From positions 21,520 through 85,519 of the forward strand of contig NZ_JAFAND010000050.1 of the NCBI RefSeq assembly GCF_019232825.1: a DNA stretch of 64,000 bases, read 5' to 3'. This DNA is from Paludibacterium sp. GTDB taxonomy: Bacteria; Pseudomonadota; Gammaproteobacteria; Burkholderiales; Chromobacteriaceae. The first letter of the stretch is position 1, and every line of letters begins with the position of its first letter. The position numbers and the translations under genes were made by a program. Positions 41,357 through 51,382 of the stretch are shown here, piece after piece. The notes under the pieces were generated by a model. That model was not told where the DNA came from. It saw nothing but the letters and a program-made list of their open reading frames with translations, and made no database searches.

Positions 41357-42667
41357 TCATGTGTCGGCAGACGGCAGGCGCAGTTCGGCGGCGCGCGCAT
41401 GCGCGGTCAGCCCCTCGCCGTGCGCCAGCGTCGAGGCGATCGGCCCCAGTGTTGCCGCGCCGGCGGCCGACACCCGGATCAGACTCGTGCGCTTCTGGAA
41501 ATCGTAAACGCCAAGCGGGCTTGCGAAGCGCGCGGTACGCGAGGTCGGCAGCACGTGGTTCGGCCCGGCGCAATAATCGCCCAGGCTCTCCGAGGTGAAG
41601 CGTCCGAGGAAGATGGCGCCGGCGTGGCGCAGCTTAGGCAGCCAAGCGCCCGGTTCGGCCACCGACAGCTCCAAGTGCTCCGGCGCGATACGGTTGGCGA
41701 TCTCGCACGCTTCCTCCAGGTCGCGTACCTGGATCAGCGCGCCGCGGCCGGACAGCGACGCCACGATGATGTCTCGCCGCGGCATGGTCTCGATCAGGCG
41801 CGCCATGCTGGCCTCGACGCGGCCGATGAAATCCCGCGACGGCGACAGCAGGATGGCCTGGGCGATTTCGTCATGCTCGGCCTGGCTGAACAGGTCCATG
41901 GCGATCCAATCCGGATCGGTCTCGCCATCGCAAATCACCAGAATTTCGGACGGGCCGGCCACCATGTCGATGCCGACCACACCGAACACGCGCCGCTTGG
42001 CCGCCGCCACCCAGGCGTTGCCTGGGCCTGTGATCTTGTCCACCTGCGGCACCGTCTCGGTGCCGTAGGCCAGCGCCGCTACCGCCTGCGCCCCGCCGAT
42101 GGTGAATACGCGGTCGACGCCGGCGAGGTACGCCGCCGCGAGCACCAGATCGTTGCGTTCGCCGCCCGGCGTCGGCACCACCATGATGATTTCGCCCACC
42201 CCGGCCACCTTGGCCGGCAGCGCGTTCATCAGCACCGAGCTGGGATAGGCCGCCTTGCCGCCCGGCACGTAGATGCCGACGCGGTCGAGCGCGGTGACCT
42301 GTTGGCCGAGCAGCGTGCCGTCCTCTTCGGTATACGACCAGGATTCCAGGCGCTGATGCTCGTGATAGCGGCGCACCCGCGCCGCCGCCGCTTCCAGCGC
42401 CTGGCGCTGTGCCCCAGGCAGCCGGGCATGCGCCGCCGCCAACTCGTCGCGGCTCAGGGTCAGATCGGCCATCGTCCGCGCCGACAGGCGGTCGAAACGG
42501 TTGGTGTACTCGACCACGGCGGCGTCGCCGCGGTGCTGCACGTCGGCGCAAATCGCGGCCACCCCCTGGTCGACCGTCGGATCCTGCGCGGTTTCAAAGG
42601 CCAACAGCGCGTCAAGGCGCGCGGCGAAGTCGTCCTGCGAGCTATCCAGATGCAGCATGATGGTCAT
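41357..42667 (-). CDS. hisD: Histidinol dehydrogenase
   Basis: [25 protein letters not shown]...GPSEILVI...[18 protein letters not shown]. Confidence 0.98.
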   Translation of the reverse strand: MTIMLHLDSSQDDFAARLDALLAFETAQDPTVDQGVAAICADVQHRGDAAVVEYTNRFDRLSARTMADLTLSRDELAAAHARLPGAQRQALEAAAARVRRYHEHQRLESWSYTEEDGTLLGQQVTALDRVGIYVPGGKAAYPSSVLMNALPAKVAGVGEIIMVVPTPGGERNDLVLAAAYLAGVDRVFTIGGAQAVAALAYGTETVPQVDKITGPGNAWVAAAKRRVFGVVGIDMVAGPSEILVICDGETDPDWIAMDLFSQAEHDEIAQAILLSPSRDFIGRVEASMARLIETMPRRDIIVASLSGRGALIQVRDLEEACEIANRIAPEHLELSVAEPGAWLPKLRHAGAIFLGRFTSESLGDYCAGPNHVLPTSRTARFASPLGVYDFQKRTSLIRVSAAGAATLGPIASTLAHGEGLTAHARAAELRLPSADT

Positions 42668-43314
42668 TCCCGGCCGGCGGCCGATGCCGCGGCGAAAGCA
42701 TCCAGCACCGGCTGGATCGTGTCGTACTTGAGCTTGAGCGCGGCTTGGTTCACCACCAGCCGCGAACTGATGTCCAGAATGTGCTCGACCGCCGACAAAT
42801 GATTGGCCTTGAGCGTGTTGCCGGTCGACACCAAGTCGACGATGGCGTCGGCCAGTCCCACCAGCGGCGCCAGCTCCATCGAGCCATAGAGCTTGATGAT
42901 GTCGACGTGGACGCCCTTCTTGGCGAAGTGCTCGCGGGCAATTTTCGGATATTTGGTCGCTACTTTGAGGCGCGCGCCATGTTTAACCGCATCGTCATAA
43001 TTAAAGCCGTCGGGCACGGCAACCATCATGCGGCAGCGGGCAATATTCAGATCGAGCGGCTGATAGAGCCCGGCGCCGCCATGTTCGATCAATACGTCGC
43101 GGCCGGCGATGCCCAGATCGGCGGCGCCGTATTGCACATAGGTCGGCACATCGGAAGCGCGCACGATCACCAGGCGGACATCCGCGTGGTTGGTGCCGAT
43201 GATCAGTTTGCGCGAGGATTCGGGGTCTTCCGCCGCGGTAATGCCGGCGGCGGCCAACAGCGGCAGGGTTTCTTCAAAAATCCGCCCTTTGGACAAAGCA
43301 ATGGTCAACGTCAT
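42664..43314 (-). CDS. hisG: ATP phosphoribosyltransferase, short form
   Basis: [25 protein letters not shown], 216 aa. Confidence 0.97.
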   Translation of the reverse strand: MTLTIALSKGRIFEETLPLLAAAGITAAEDPESSRKLIIGTNHADVRLVIVRASDVPTYVQYGAADLGIAGRDVLIEHGGAGLYQPLDLNIARCRMMVAVPDGFNYDDAVKHGARLKVATKYPKIAREHFAKKGVHVDIIKLYGSMELAPLVGLADAIVDLVSTGNTLKANHLSAVEHILDISSRLVVNQAALKLKYDTIQPVLDAFAAASAAGRE

Positions 43315-43482
43315 GATAGGCGATATTCGTCAGACGACATCTCAAAAGATTAATGCAAATTCAAATGCTTGCGCCGTTACCAAACGCAGACACCTGAATG
43401 CGGCCATCCCAACAGAATAACCGAAAAGCCGCGGCGGGGTAAATGACCGCGCAAACCGGATCCACGCAGAAAAATCGCGAGA

Positions 43483-44259
43483 TCAGCGAGTCATGGCGCG
43501 GCGCTCGCGTTCGAGCTGGCCGACATAGCGTTGGATCAGGTTTTCCATCTGCGTCGGCAGATTGATGAACGTACAGCCGATGCGCAGCGCGTCCTGGCCA
43601 TTGCGCATCTGCAGCGGCAGACGGTGGCGCACTTCGAGCGCGCAGTGAAGATGGCCGAAAGGTTTCAACTCGACATGGCAATCGTGATAACAGGTGCCGA
43701 TGTCGAAGCCGGCCATGCCCATATCCGGCAGCCACAGCGCCAGCCCGCCCAGACTGATGTCGAACACCGCCAGCTCCAGCGGCGCGCCGGGGAAATCGTT
43801 GATGGCGCACAACAGCGGATTGCCGATCGGGGTGCGTATGCGGAAAAACTCGCGCCGCTGCAGCTTGATCACCTGGTCGGGCAGCGGCGCCTCGAAGGCC
43901 GGCTTGCCCTCGTAGCTGATCTGCTTCACCTGGCCGGTGATGAATTGCGTTTTGACGCCATCGGGCGAACAGACGAAGACGTTGCGTTCGCTCGACAGCA
44001 GCTGTTGATTGGTGGCCTCGTCACTGCCCCAGTCGAAGACCATCGTCTGTTTCTTGTGATCGACGTCCAACAGACGAGTGAGGATGAACGTTTTACCCTT
44101 GTTCGAGAAAACCGTCACCATATAGCCGCTCTTGGCTATCGCCTTCAGGTGATGGACGATTTCGATCTGCGACACGAGCGTGTATTTCGACAGATCGAGC
44201 GTCTGGTTGGCACCTGACACGCTGGGCGGGTTTTCTTGACTCACAGTGCAAACTTTCAA
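43483..44259 (-). CDS. Flagellar brake (YcgR-like) PilZ-domain protein
   Basis: RREFFRIRTPIGNPLLC...DISLGGLALWLP matches the PilZ RxxxR and DxSxGG pattern; YcgR-like N-terminus. Confidence 0.85.
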   Translation of the reverse strand: MKVCTVSQENPPSVSGANQTLDLSKYTLVSQIEIVHHLKAIAKSGYMVTVFSNKGKTFILTRLLDVDHKKQTMVFDWGSDEATNQQLLSSERNVFVCSPDGVKTQFITGQVKQISYEGKPAFEAPLPDQVIKLQRREFFRIRTPIGNPLLCAINDFPGAPLELAVFDISLGGLALWLPDMGMAGFDIGTCYHDCHVELKPFGHLHCALEVRHRLPLQMRNGQDALRIGCTFINLPTQMENLIQRYVGQLERERRAMTR

Positions 44260-44290
44260 TGGATATTAGATATAAGACTATATGCCGATT

Positions 44291-44878
44291 TTAGCGTAAC
44301 AATTGCTGAATATCATGCACCACGTCAGCCGCGGGACTGCCATACGGTTCGTAGACCCGCACGCGCCCTTCCGCGTCAAGCAAATACGACCCGGCGCTGT
44401 GATCCACCGAGTAGTCGCCTCCGGCAGCCGGCACCTTCTGCGCCACCACCTTGTAGGCTTTCATGACGCTGGCAACCTGGGCGACGCTACCGGTCAGCCC
44501 GACAAAAGTCGGATTGAAGTGCGGCACGTAACCGGCCAGCACCTGCTGGGTATCGCGCTCGGGATCGACCGACACGAACACCACCTGAAGCTTGCCGCCG
44601 TCCGCGCCCAGCTTCTTATAGATGTTGGCATATTCCAGTAGCGTCGTCGGACACACGTCGGGGCAATGGGTATAGCCGAAGAACAGCGCCACCACCTTGC
44701 CGCGGAACGAGGACAACGCGCGCGGCTTGCCGGTGTGATCGGTCAGGGTGAAATCGCCGCCGACCTCGGTGCCGGTGAGGTCAGTCCCCTTGAGGTCGAG
44801 CTTGATCGGCTCGACGCGTTGACAAGCCGCCAGCGCGACGACCAGCGCAAGCAGCAGCATTCGACGGAAAAAACGCAT
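44291..44878 (-). CDS. SCO1/SenC family copper chaperone
   Basis: GKVVALFFGYTHCPDVCPTTLLEYANIYKKLGADG (CxxxC). Confidence 0.93.
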   Translation of the reverse strand: MRFFRRMLLLALVVALAACQRVEPIKLDLKGTDLTGTEVGGDFTLTDHTGKPRALSSFRGKVVALFFGYTHCPDVCPTTLLEYANIYKKLGADGGKLQVVFVSVDPERDTQQVLAGYVPHFNPTFVGLTGSVAQVASVMKAYKVVAQKVPAAGGDYSVDHSAGSYLLDAEGRVRVYEPYGSPAADVVHDIQQLLR

Positions 44879-45777
44879 CAGCGGACAACCATTTGCCAGT
44901 AGTGATCCAACAACAATGCCGCGAACAGCGCGGTCAGATACCAAATAGACCAAGCGAACAGGCGGCGGGCCTGATCGGCAGCATACTGGCGATGCAATGA
45001 CACAGCAATAAGAATAAGCCGCAAATTTAATATCACAACGCAGAATAAATAGAGGAAACCGCTGCCTCCCCACGCAACCGGCAAAAGGGTCAGCCCCGCC
45101 AACAGCAGCGCATACAACAGAATCGACAGCGTAGTGAAACGTTCGCCATGGGTCACCGGCAGCATCGGCAGGCCGGCGCGGGCGTAATCGTCGCGCCGGT
45201 ACAACGCCAGCGCCCAGAAATGCGGCGGCGTCCAGGCATAGATGATGAGAAACAGCGCCAACGCCATCGGATCGATATGCTGGGTCACGGCCACCCAGCC
45301 GAGCACGGGCGGCATGGCGCCGCTGGCGCCGCCGATGACGATGTTCTGCGGCGTCGCCGGCTTGAGCAATAGCGTGTACACCACCGCATAGCCGACGAAG
45401 GTCGCCAACGTCAGCCACGCCGTCAACGCATTGACCCAGACGAGCAACACCAGCATGCCGGCGGCGCCAAGCATCGAGGCCGCCAGCAGCGTTTCCGGCG
45501 AACTCACCGCGCCGCGCGCGGTGGCCCGGTGCGCGGTGCGGCGCATGCGTGCATCGATCGTGCGTTCGACCAGACAATTGACCATCGCCGCGGCCGCCGC
45601 CACCAGCGCGATGCCGACCGTGGCAGGCACCACCACCGCCGGATCCGGCCAGCCGGGGCTCGCCAGCGCCATCCCGATCACCGCGCAAAACAAAATCAGC
45701 AACAACACGCGCGGCTTGCACAACTGCCACAGCGCCCGCGCATGCGTCGAGGCCAAATTCAGCGTCAGCGTGCTCAT
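44878..45777 (-). CDS. ctaB: Protoheme IX farnesyltransferase
   Basis: LCKPRVLLLILFCAVIGMAL...NCLVERTIDARMRRTAHRATARG. Confidence 0.95.
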   Translation of the reverse strand: MSTLTLNLASTHARALWQLCKPRVLLLILFCAVIGMALASPGWPDPAVVVPATVGIALVAAAAAMVNCLVERTIDARMRRTAHRATARGAVSSPETLLAASMLGAAGMLVLLVWVNALTAWLTLATFVGYAVVYTLLLKPATPQNIVIGGASGAMPPVLGWVAVTQHIDPMALALFLIIYAWTPPHFWALALYRRDDYARAGLPMLPVTHGERFTTLSILLYALLLAGLTLLPVAWGGSGFLYLFCVVILNLRLILIAVSLHRQYAADQARRLFAWSIWYLTALFAALLLDHYWQMVVR

Positions 45778-46727
45778 ACCGTTTCTCCTGACAGATGGGT
45801 CAACACCACCACCGCCACCGACAAAAGCGCCAGCGCGCCGACGTTGTGCGCCACCGCCAGCGGCAACGGCAGCGCCAAGAGCACGTTCATCACCCCAAGG
45901 CCGATCTGCCCGAGCCACGCCAGCGCCAACACCGCGAGCGCGGGCCTGAGCGCCGTGTTGCGCCAGCCGCGCCACACCAGCGCGAGCGTCAACAACGACA
46001 CCATCAGCGCGCCCAACCGATGCAGCCAGTGGATGGTGATCAGCGCGAGCCCCTGCGGATCGATGTCGCCGGCCGTCGCGGCCGGTGCGCGCATCAGACG
46101 CAGGGCCAAGTCAAAACGCAGCGGCGGCCACCAGGCGCCATTGCAGGTCGGGAACCCCTGGCAGGCCAGCGCGGCATGGCTCGCCGACACCCAGCCGCCC
46201 AGTACGATCTGCAGCAGCAAGAGCGCCACCAGCGCGCCGCCCAGCACGCGCAGCGGCCGGGCCGCGCGCATCACCGGCAGTCGCGCGCGCCACGCCAACG
46301 CCGCGAGACCGGCGGCCAGCGTCATGCCCAGCAGCAGATGCGCCGACACCACCACCGGTTTGAGCAACTGCGTCACCGTCCACATGCCGAGCAACCCCTG
46401 CAACACCACGCCGACGAGCAATAGCCGGCTCGCGTGGCGCAATTCGCCGCGGCGCGCGTTCAGGGCCGCCATCAGCAAGATCAGCCCGCCGAGGGTGGAG
46501 GCCAGATAACGGTGGACCATCTCGCGCCAAGCCTTGCCTGCCGTCACCGGACCGGCCGGGTCGGCCGCCTCGGCGCGCGCGATCTGCGCCGACGCCTGAT
46601 GCGGGCTTAAGGCGCCATAGCAGCCGGGCCAGTCCGGGCAACCCAAGCCGGCTTGCGACAGGCGCACATAGGCGCCGAGCGGCACCACCAGACACGCCAA
46701 TAGCCACGCCATCCAGACCAGTCTCAT
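45774..46727 (-). CDS. ctaA: Heme A synthase (COX15/CtaA)
   Basis: LGAYVRLSQAGLGCPDWPGCYG...; multi-TM. Confidence 0.94.
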   Translation of the reverse strand: MRLVWMAWLLACLVVPLGAYVRLSQAGLGCPDWPGCYGALSPHQASAQIARAEAADPAGPVTAGKAWREMVHRYLASTLGGLILLMAALNARRGELRHASRLLLVGVVLQGLLGMWTVTQLLKPVVVSAHLLLGMTLAAGLAALAWRARLPVMRAARPLRVLGGALVALLLLQIVLGGWVSASHAALACQGFPTCNGAWWPPLRFDLALRLMRAPAATAGDIDPQGLALITIHWLHRLGALMVSLLTLALVWRGWRNTALRPALAVLALAWLGQIGLGVMNVLLALPLPLAVAHNVGALALLSVAVVVLTHLSGETV

Positions 46728-46741
46728 GCCACCCTCCCCGA

Positions 46742-47242
46742 TCACAAAGCATTATTGATTTGGACAATGCGATTGATTTCATTGATAACGCGAGAAGGAT
46801 CACTGCCATCCGGGTAGAACAACACCTGATTGCCATGCGGATCGACCAGGAAAATGCCGTCATGCGCGAGCCGGCTGGCCAGGGCCGGCGCCGAAAGTGC
46901 CAGGCCGCTCGCGGGCGACGCGGCGGCATCCCCCGCCAGACGCACGGTCACCATGCGCGCCGCGGCCTCGCCCTGCGCCAAGCGGATCTGACGCAACAGG
47001 AAGCGCCGCGCCATGCAGGCGGCGTCGCACGTGCCCGGCTCGACGCTGACCAGGCTCCACACGCCCCGGGGCCAGCCCGGCAGCGCCGCGGCGGCAAAGG
47101 GCTCGGCCGGCAGCAACTGGCCATAGCTGTGCTGCGCCAGGGCAGGCGAAAAGCGGAACACGCCCCATGCCGCCAGCACCGGCAGCAGACTCAGGCAGGC
47201 CATCGCCAACAGCACGCGCCGGCCGCGCGCCTGGCGGTTCAC
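46742..47242 (-). CDS. Cytochrome oxidase locus-associated hypothetical membrane protein
   Basis: N-terminal TM then GTCDAACMARRFLLRQIRLAQG; GTG start inferred. Confidence 0.65.
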   Translation of the reverse strand: MNRQARGRRVLLAMACLSLLPVLAAWGVFRFSPALAQHSYGQLLPAEPFAAAALPGWPRGVWSLVSVEPGTCDAACMARRFLLRQIRLAQGEAAARMVTVRLAGDAAASPASGLALSAPALASRLAHDGIFLVDPHGNQVLFYPDGSDPSRVINEINRIVQINNAL

Positions 47243-47922
47243 GATGGCCTCCCGCGGCGCACGAAACGGCCCGCCGCGAACAGCAAGCCAAGGCTCATCA
47301 ACAGCCACTGCAGCGCATAACCGTAGTGGCGCTCGGGCGCGATGTCCGGCAGCGCCGGCCACGGCACGAGCGGCGCCGGCGCTTGCGCCAGCACCACCAC
47401 GCCGTCGTGGAGCGGCACACCGAGCGCCCGGCGCAGCGCCGGCCAATCGATGGCGTCGAGGCGCCCTGCCGCCGCCAAGGCGGCACCGGGCAAGGTGAAA
47501 CGGCGCGGCGACGGCATCCAACGGCCCTCGGCACCGTCCAACGCCCGCGGCGGAGCGGCGACGGCGCCATCGGCCAGCCAGCCACGGTCGACCAGCACCG
47601 CGCGGCCGTCGGTCAACCGGTACGGCTGCAGCACGCGCACACCGGCGCGGCCATCGTCGAGTAGGGAGTTTTCCAGCAGCAGCGCCGCCCCCAGCGGCTG
47701 ACCGCCGATCCGCACGCGGCGCATGTCGGGCAGCGCGGCCATGGCGGCCGGCAGCGTGGCCACACGGTCGGCGTGCGCGGCGAAGCGCGCGATCAGCCGC
47801 GCCTTGTCCGCGCCGCGCTGCCACTGCCACACCGCCAGGCCAAAGGTCAGCATCGCGGCAAGCAGCAGCGCCCAGAGCGTACTAGAGTAAAAATACCAAG
47901 CCACCCTCGGGAGACGGATCAT
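47239..47922 (-). CDS. SURF1 family protein
   Basis: TFGLAVWQWQRGADKARLIARF and C-terminal HYGYALQWLLMSLGLL. Confidence 0.88.
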   Translation of the reverse strand: MIRLPRVAWYFYSSTLWALLLAAMLTFGLAVWQWQRGADKARLIARFAAHADRVATLPAAMAALPDMRRVRIGGQPLGAALLLENSLLDDGRAGVRVLQPYRLTDGRAVLVDRGWLADGAVAAPPRALDGAEGRWMPSPRRFTLPGAALAAAGRLDAIDWPALRRALGVPLHDGVVVLAQAPAPLVPWPALPDIAPERHYGYALQWLLMSLGLLFAAGRFVRRGRPS

Positions 47923-48118
47923 GAAATGGCTGCTGATCGTCTTGCTGGTCTGCATCGTCCTGTCCCTCGCCTGGGGATTGACCGCTCTGTTGCGCGGCGA
48001 GCCGGCCGGCACCCGGCTCGTGCGTTCGCTGACGCTGCGCATCGGACTTTCCATTGGGCTATTCATGCTGCTGATCCTCGGCGCCGTGTTCGGCTGGTGG
48101 CGCCCGCATCACCTCTGA
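47921..48118 (+). CDS. Twin transmembrane protein (DUF2909-like)
   Basis: MKWLLIVLLVCIVLSLAWGLTALL...RSLTLRIGLSIGLFMLLILGAVFGW, SD GGGAG. Confidence 0.8.
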   Translation: MKWLLIVLLVCIVLSLAWGLTALLRGEPAGTRLVRSLTLRIGLSIGLFMLLILGAVFGWWRPHHL

Positions 48119-48130
48119 TATCGCGCCGCC

Positions 48131-48994
48131 TTACAGCCAATACACGAAGACAAACAAGAACAGCCACACCACGTCGACAAAGTGCCAGTACCACGAGGCC
48201 GCTTCGAAGGCGAAGTGATGGCGTTCGTCAAAATGACCGCGCGCCACGCGCAGCCACACCACCGCCAGCATGAGGGTGCCGAGCAGCACATGCAGGCCGT
48301 GAAACCCGGTGAGCATGAAAAAGGTCATGCCGTAGGCGCCGGCGGCCAGCGTCAGATGCATGCTGTCGATTGCGTGGCGGTACTCGGTGGCCTGCAGCAC
48401 CAAAAACAGCCAGCCCAGCAAAATCGTCACCGCGAGCCCCAGCGTCAGCTGCGCGCGGCGGCCCAGCACCATCGCCCAATGCGCCCAGGTCACCGTCACC
48501 GCCGAGGACAGCAGGATGAGCGTGTTCAGTGCCGGCAGCCCCCAGGCCGCCATCGCCTGGTAGGGCTGGGTGATGCCCGGGCCGGTGATGAGCGGCCAGC
48601 TCGGCATGAAGTCCGGATACAAGGTCTTGTGCTCGAAATTACCCAACGTCGGCAAGGCGATGACCCGCACGTAGAACAGCGCGCCGAAAAAGGCGCCGAA
48701 GAACATCACCTCGGAAAAGATGAACCAGCCCATGCCCCAGCGGAACGACAAATCCTCGCGCGCCAAATAGCGGCCGCGCAGGTTCTCGCGGATCACGTCG
48801 CCGAACCAGCCAAACAGCATCCAAATCAGTAGTAGCGCGCCCAGCGCCAGCAGCCACGGCCCCGCGGCGAGCGCGTTGACCGTCAGTCCGGCCCCCAGGC
48901 CGATGCAAAACAGCGCCGCCGCGCCCAACAGCGGCCAATAGGAAGGCGGCGGAACGAAATAATGCGTTTGCGACTCTGCGGCTTGTACTTCCAT
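48131..48994 (-). CDS. ctaE: Cytochrome c oxidase subunit III
   Basis: FFMLTGFHGLHVLLGTLMLAVVW...ASWYWHFVDVVWLFLFVFVYWL. Confidence 0.97.
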   Translation of the reverse strand: MEVQAAESQTHYFVPPPSYWPLLGAAALFCIGLGAGLTVNALAAGPWLLALGALLLIWMLFGWFGDVIRENLRGRYLAREDLSFRWGMGWFIFSEVMFFGAFFGALFYVRVIALPTLGNFEHKTLYPDFMPSWPLITGPGITQPYQAMAAWGLPALNTLILLSSAVTVTWAHWAMVLGRRAQLTLGLAVTILLGWLFLVLQATEYRHAIDSMHLTLAAGAYGMTFFMLTGFHGLHVLLGTLMLAVVWLRVARGHFDERHHFAFEAASWYWHFVDVVWLFLFVFVYWL

Positions 48995-49013
48995 GACAGC
49001 CTCCTCCCCTTCG

Positions 49014-49202
49014 TCAGCCCGGTGACGCGGTCACCCAGGACACCAGCAACAACAACCCGCCGATCAGGCAAGCAAGTGCCAACAGCACCGCCAGCCCCAC
49101 TTGCCACCAGGTGAGGCGCACATCGCGCGCCGCCGCCCGTCCCTTGCGGATGCCGGCAAACGCCGACAGCACCGCGCCCAACGCGCGCCACAACGCCATC
49201 AT
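49014..49202 (-). CDS. DUF2970-like small membrane protein
   Basis: MMALWRALGAVLSAFAGIRKGRAAARDV..., within the cox locus. Confidence 0.75.
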   Translation of the reverse strand: MMALWRALGAVLSAFAGIRKGRAAARDVRLTWWQVGLAVLLALACLIGGLLLLVSWVTASPG

Positions 49203-49210
49203 CCGGTCCT

Positions 49211-49732
49211 CTAGCTCCCCACGTCGTACAAGCTGTACGCGAGCGTGATCGAACGCATCTCCGGCGGGATCGCGCGGTCGATCACGAACACCACCGGCAA
49301 CCGCCGCGTCTCGCCCGGCGCGAATGCCTGACGGCGGAAGCAAAAACAATCGATCTTCTTGATGTAGCCGGCCGCCGCCGCCGGCAGATAACGCGGCACC
49401 GCCTGGCCGACGACCTGCCGTTGGCTCGCATTGGTGATCAGGTACTCCACCGTGACGAACTGCCCCGGCTTCACCGCCAGCCGCGAGGTCAACGGCGCGA
49501 CCTGCCAAGGCAGACCGGGCTGCACGGTGGCGTCGAACCGCATCTCCACCGGCAAGGCCGCCTGCGCCGCGAGGCCCGCGTCGCGCTTCATCGCGCTGAT
49601 GCCGGTCAGCTGGCACACCACCTGATAGAGCGGGATCAGCGCCCAGGCGAAACCGAACATCAGCAGAACCACCAGCACGAGCTTGATGAGCAGCGCGCGG
49701 TTGGCGGCATCGCGTTGGATCGCGTTCATCAC
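49211..49732 (-). CDS. ctaG: Cytochrome c oxidase assembly protein CtaG/Cox11
   Basis: ALIPLYQVVCQLTGI...KKIDCFCFRRQAFAPGE. Confidence 0.96.
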   Translation of the reverse strand: MMNAIQRDAANRALLIKLVLVVLLMFGFAWALIPLYQVVCQLTGISAMKRDAGLAAQAALPVEMRFDATVQPGLPWQVAPLTSRLAVKPGQFVTVEYLITNASQRQVVGQAVPRYLPAAAAGYIKKIDCFCFRRQAFAPGETRRLPVVFVIDRAIPPEMRSITLAYSLYDVGS

Positions 49733-49733
49733 G

Positions 49734-51362
49734 TCACTCGTGACGGCCGCCGTGCATCGCCACCACCACGCCGTTCTCGATCACCTCCAATTCGGGCGCC
49801 TCGACAAAGGTGTGATACGGCGCCGGCGTCGGAATCTGCCATTCCAGCGTATTGGCGCCTTCCCATGGATGCTGCGGCGCCTTGACGCCGTGGCGCAGGC
49901 TGTGGAGCACGTTATAGAGCAGCATCAACTGCCCGAGGCCGAAACAGAACGCCCCCACCGAGGCGATGCTGTTGAAGGTGGTGAACTGCAATGCATAGTC
50001 GGGAATGCGGCGCGGCATACCCGCAAGCCCGAGAAAGTGCATCGGGAAGAAGGTGACGTTGAACCAGATCATCGACCACCAGAAATGAATCTTGCCCAGG
50101 CGCTCGTTGTACATGCGCCCGGTCATCTTGGGGAACCAGTAGTAGATCGCCGCGAACAACGAAAACAGCGCGCCGGCCACCAGTACGTAATGGAAATGCG
50201 CCACCACGTAATAAGTGCCGTGCAACTGGATGTCGAGCGCCGCCACCGACAGCGTCACCCCGGACAGGCCGCCGATGGTGAAGAGCAGGATGAAGCCGAT
50301 GGCGAACAACATCGGCGTTTCGAACGTCATCGCCCCCTGCCACATGGTGGCGATCCAGTTGAACACCTTCACCCCGGTCGGCACGGCGATCAGCATGGTG
50401 GCGTACATGAAGAACAGCTGCACCGTCGCCGGCAGGCCGGTGACGAACATGTGATGCGCCCACACCATGAACGACAGCACGCCGATGGATGCGGTGGCGT
50501 ACACCATCGAGGTGTAGCCGAACAGCGGCTTGCGGCTGAAGCTCGGGATCACTTGGCTGACGATGCCGAAAGCCGGCAGCGCCATGATGTACACCTCGGG
50601 ATGGCCGAAGAACCAGAACACGTGCTGATACAGGATCGGGTCGCCGCCGCCGGCGGCGTTGAAGAAGTGCGTGCCGAAATGGCGGTCTGTCAGCACCATG
50701 GTCACCGCGCCGGCCAGCACCGGCATGACGGCAATGATCAGAAACGCCGTCACGAGCGAGGTCCAGGCGAACATCGGCATCTTCATCAGCGTCATGCCCG
50801 GCGCGCGAAGGTTGAGCACCGTGACGATGATGTTGATCGACCCCATGATCGAGCTGATCCCCAGAATGTGGATGGCGAAGATGGTCAGGTCCATGCCCAT
50901 GCCGAGCTGGGTCGACAACGGCGCGTACAGCGTCCATCCGGCCGCCGCCGCGCCGCCGGGCACGAAAAAGGCCAACAGCAGCAACAGCGCCGCGGGCGGC
51001 AACAGCCAGAAGCTCCAGTTGTTCATGCGCGCGAAGGCCATGTCCGGCGCGCCGATCAGCAGCGGCAGCATCCAGTTGGCCATGCCGGTGAACGCCGGCA
51101 TGATGGCGCCGAACACCATGATCAGGCCGTGCGAGGTGGTCAGCTGATTGAATACCTCGGGGTGGAACAACTTCAGCCCAGGCCGGAACAATTCGGCGCG
51201 GATGCATAGCGCCATGACGCCGCCGGTGAAGAACATGCACAAGGAAAACCACAAATACAGCGTGCCGATATCCTTGTGGTTGGTGGCGGTCAGCCAGCGC
51301 GTCAATCCGCGCGGCGGACCGTGATGATGCGCGGCGTGGTCGTGAATTGCGTCGATTGCCAT
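49734..51362 (-). CDS. ctaD: Cytochrome c oxidase subunit I
   Basis: TLYLWFSLCMFFTGG...FWFFGHPEVYIMALPAFG...FHYVL. Confidence 0.98.
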   Translation of the reverse strand: MAIDAIHDHAAHHHGPPRGLTRWLTATNHKDIGTLYLWFSLCMFFTGGVMALCIRAELFRPGLKLFHPEVFNQLTTSHGLIMVFGAIMPAFTGMANWMLPLLIGAPDMAFARMNNWSFWLLPPAALLLLLAFFVPGGAAAAGWTLYAPLSTQLGMGMDLTIFAIHILGISSIMGSINIIVTVLNLRAPGMTLMKMPMFAWTSLVTAFLIIAVMPVLAGAVTMVLTDRHFGTHFFNAAGGGDPILYQHVFWFFGHPEVYIMALPAFGIVSQVIPSFSRKPLFGYTSMVYATASIGVLSFMVWAHHMFVTGLPATVQLFFMYATMLIAVPTGVKVFNWIATMWQGAMTFETPMLFAIGFILLFTIGGLSGVTLSVAALDIQLHGTYYVVAHFHYVLVAGALFSLFAAIYYWFPKMTGRMYNERLGKIHFWWSMIWFNVTFFPMHFLGLAGMPRRIPDYALQFTTFNSIASVGAFCFGLGQLMLLYNVLHSLRHGVKAPQHPWEGANTLEWQIPTPAPYHTFVEAPELEVIENGVVVAMHGGRHE

Positions 51363-51382
51363 CGGTTGCCTCCTGCTTGAAA

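Noticed and set aside
41276-42802. 508-aa plus-strand ORF opposite hisD
   Set aside because: Antisense artefact
42664-43314. Short HisG as a possible truncation
   Set aside because: Short-form HisG is a known type that works with HisZ, which may be encoded elsewhere
49683-51209. 508-aa plus-strand ORF opposite ctaD
   Set aside because: Low-complexity His/Arg/Gln-rich antisense frame of a highly conserved gene
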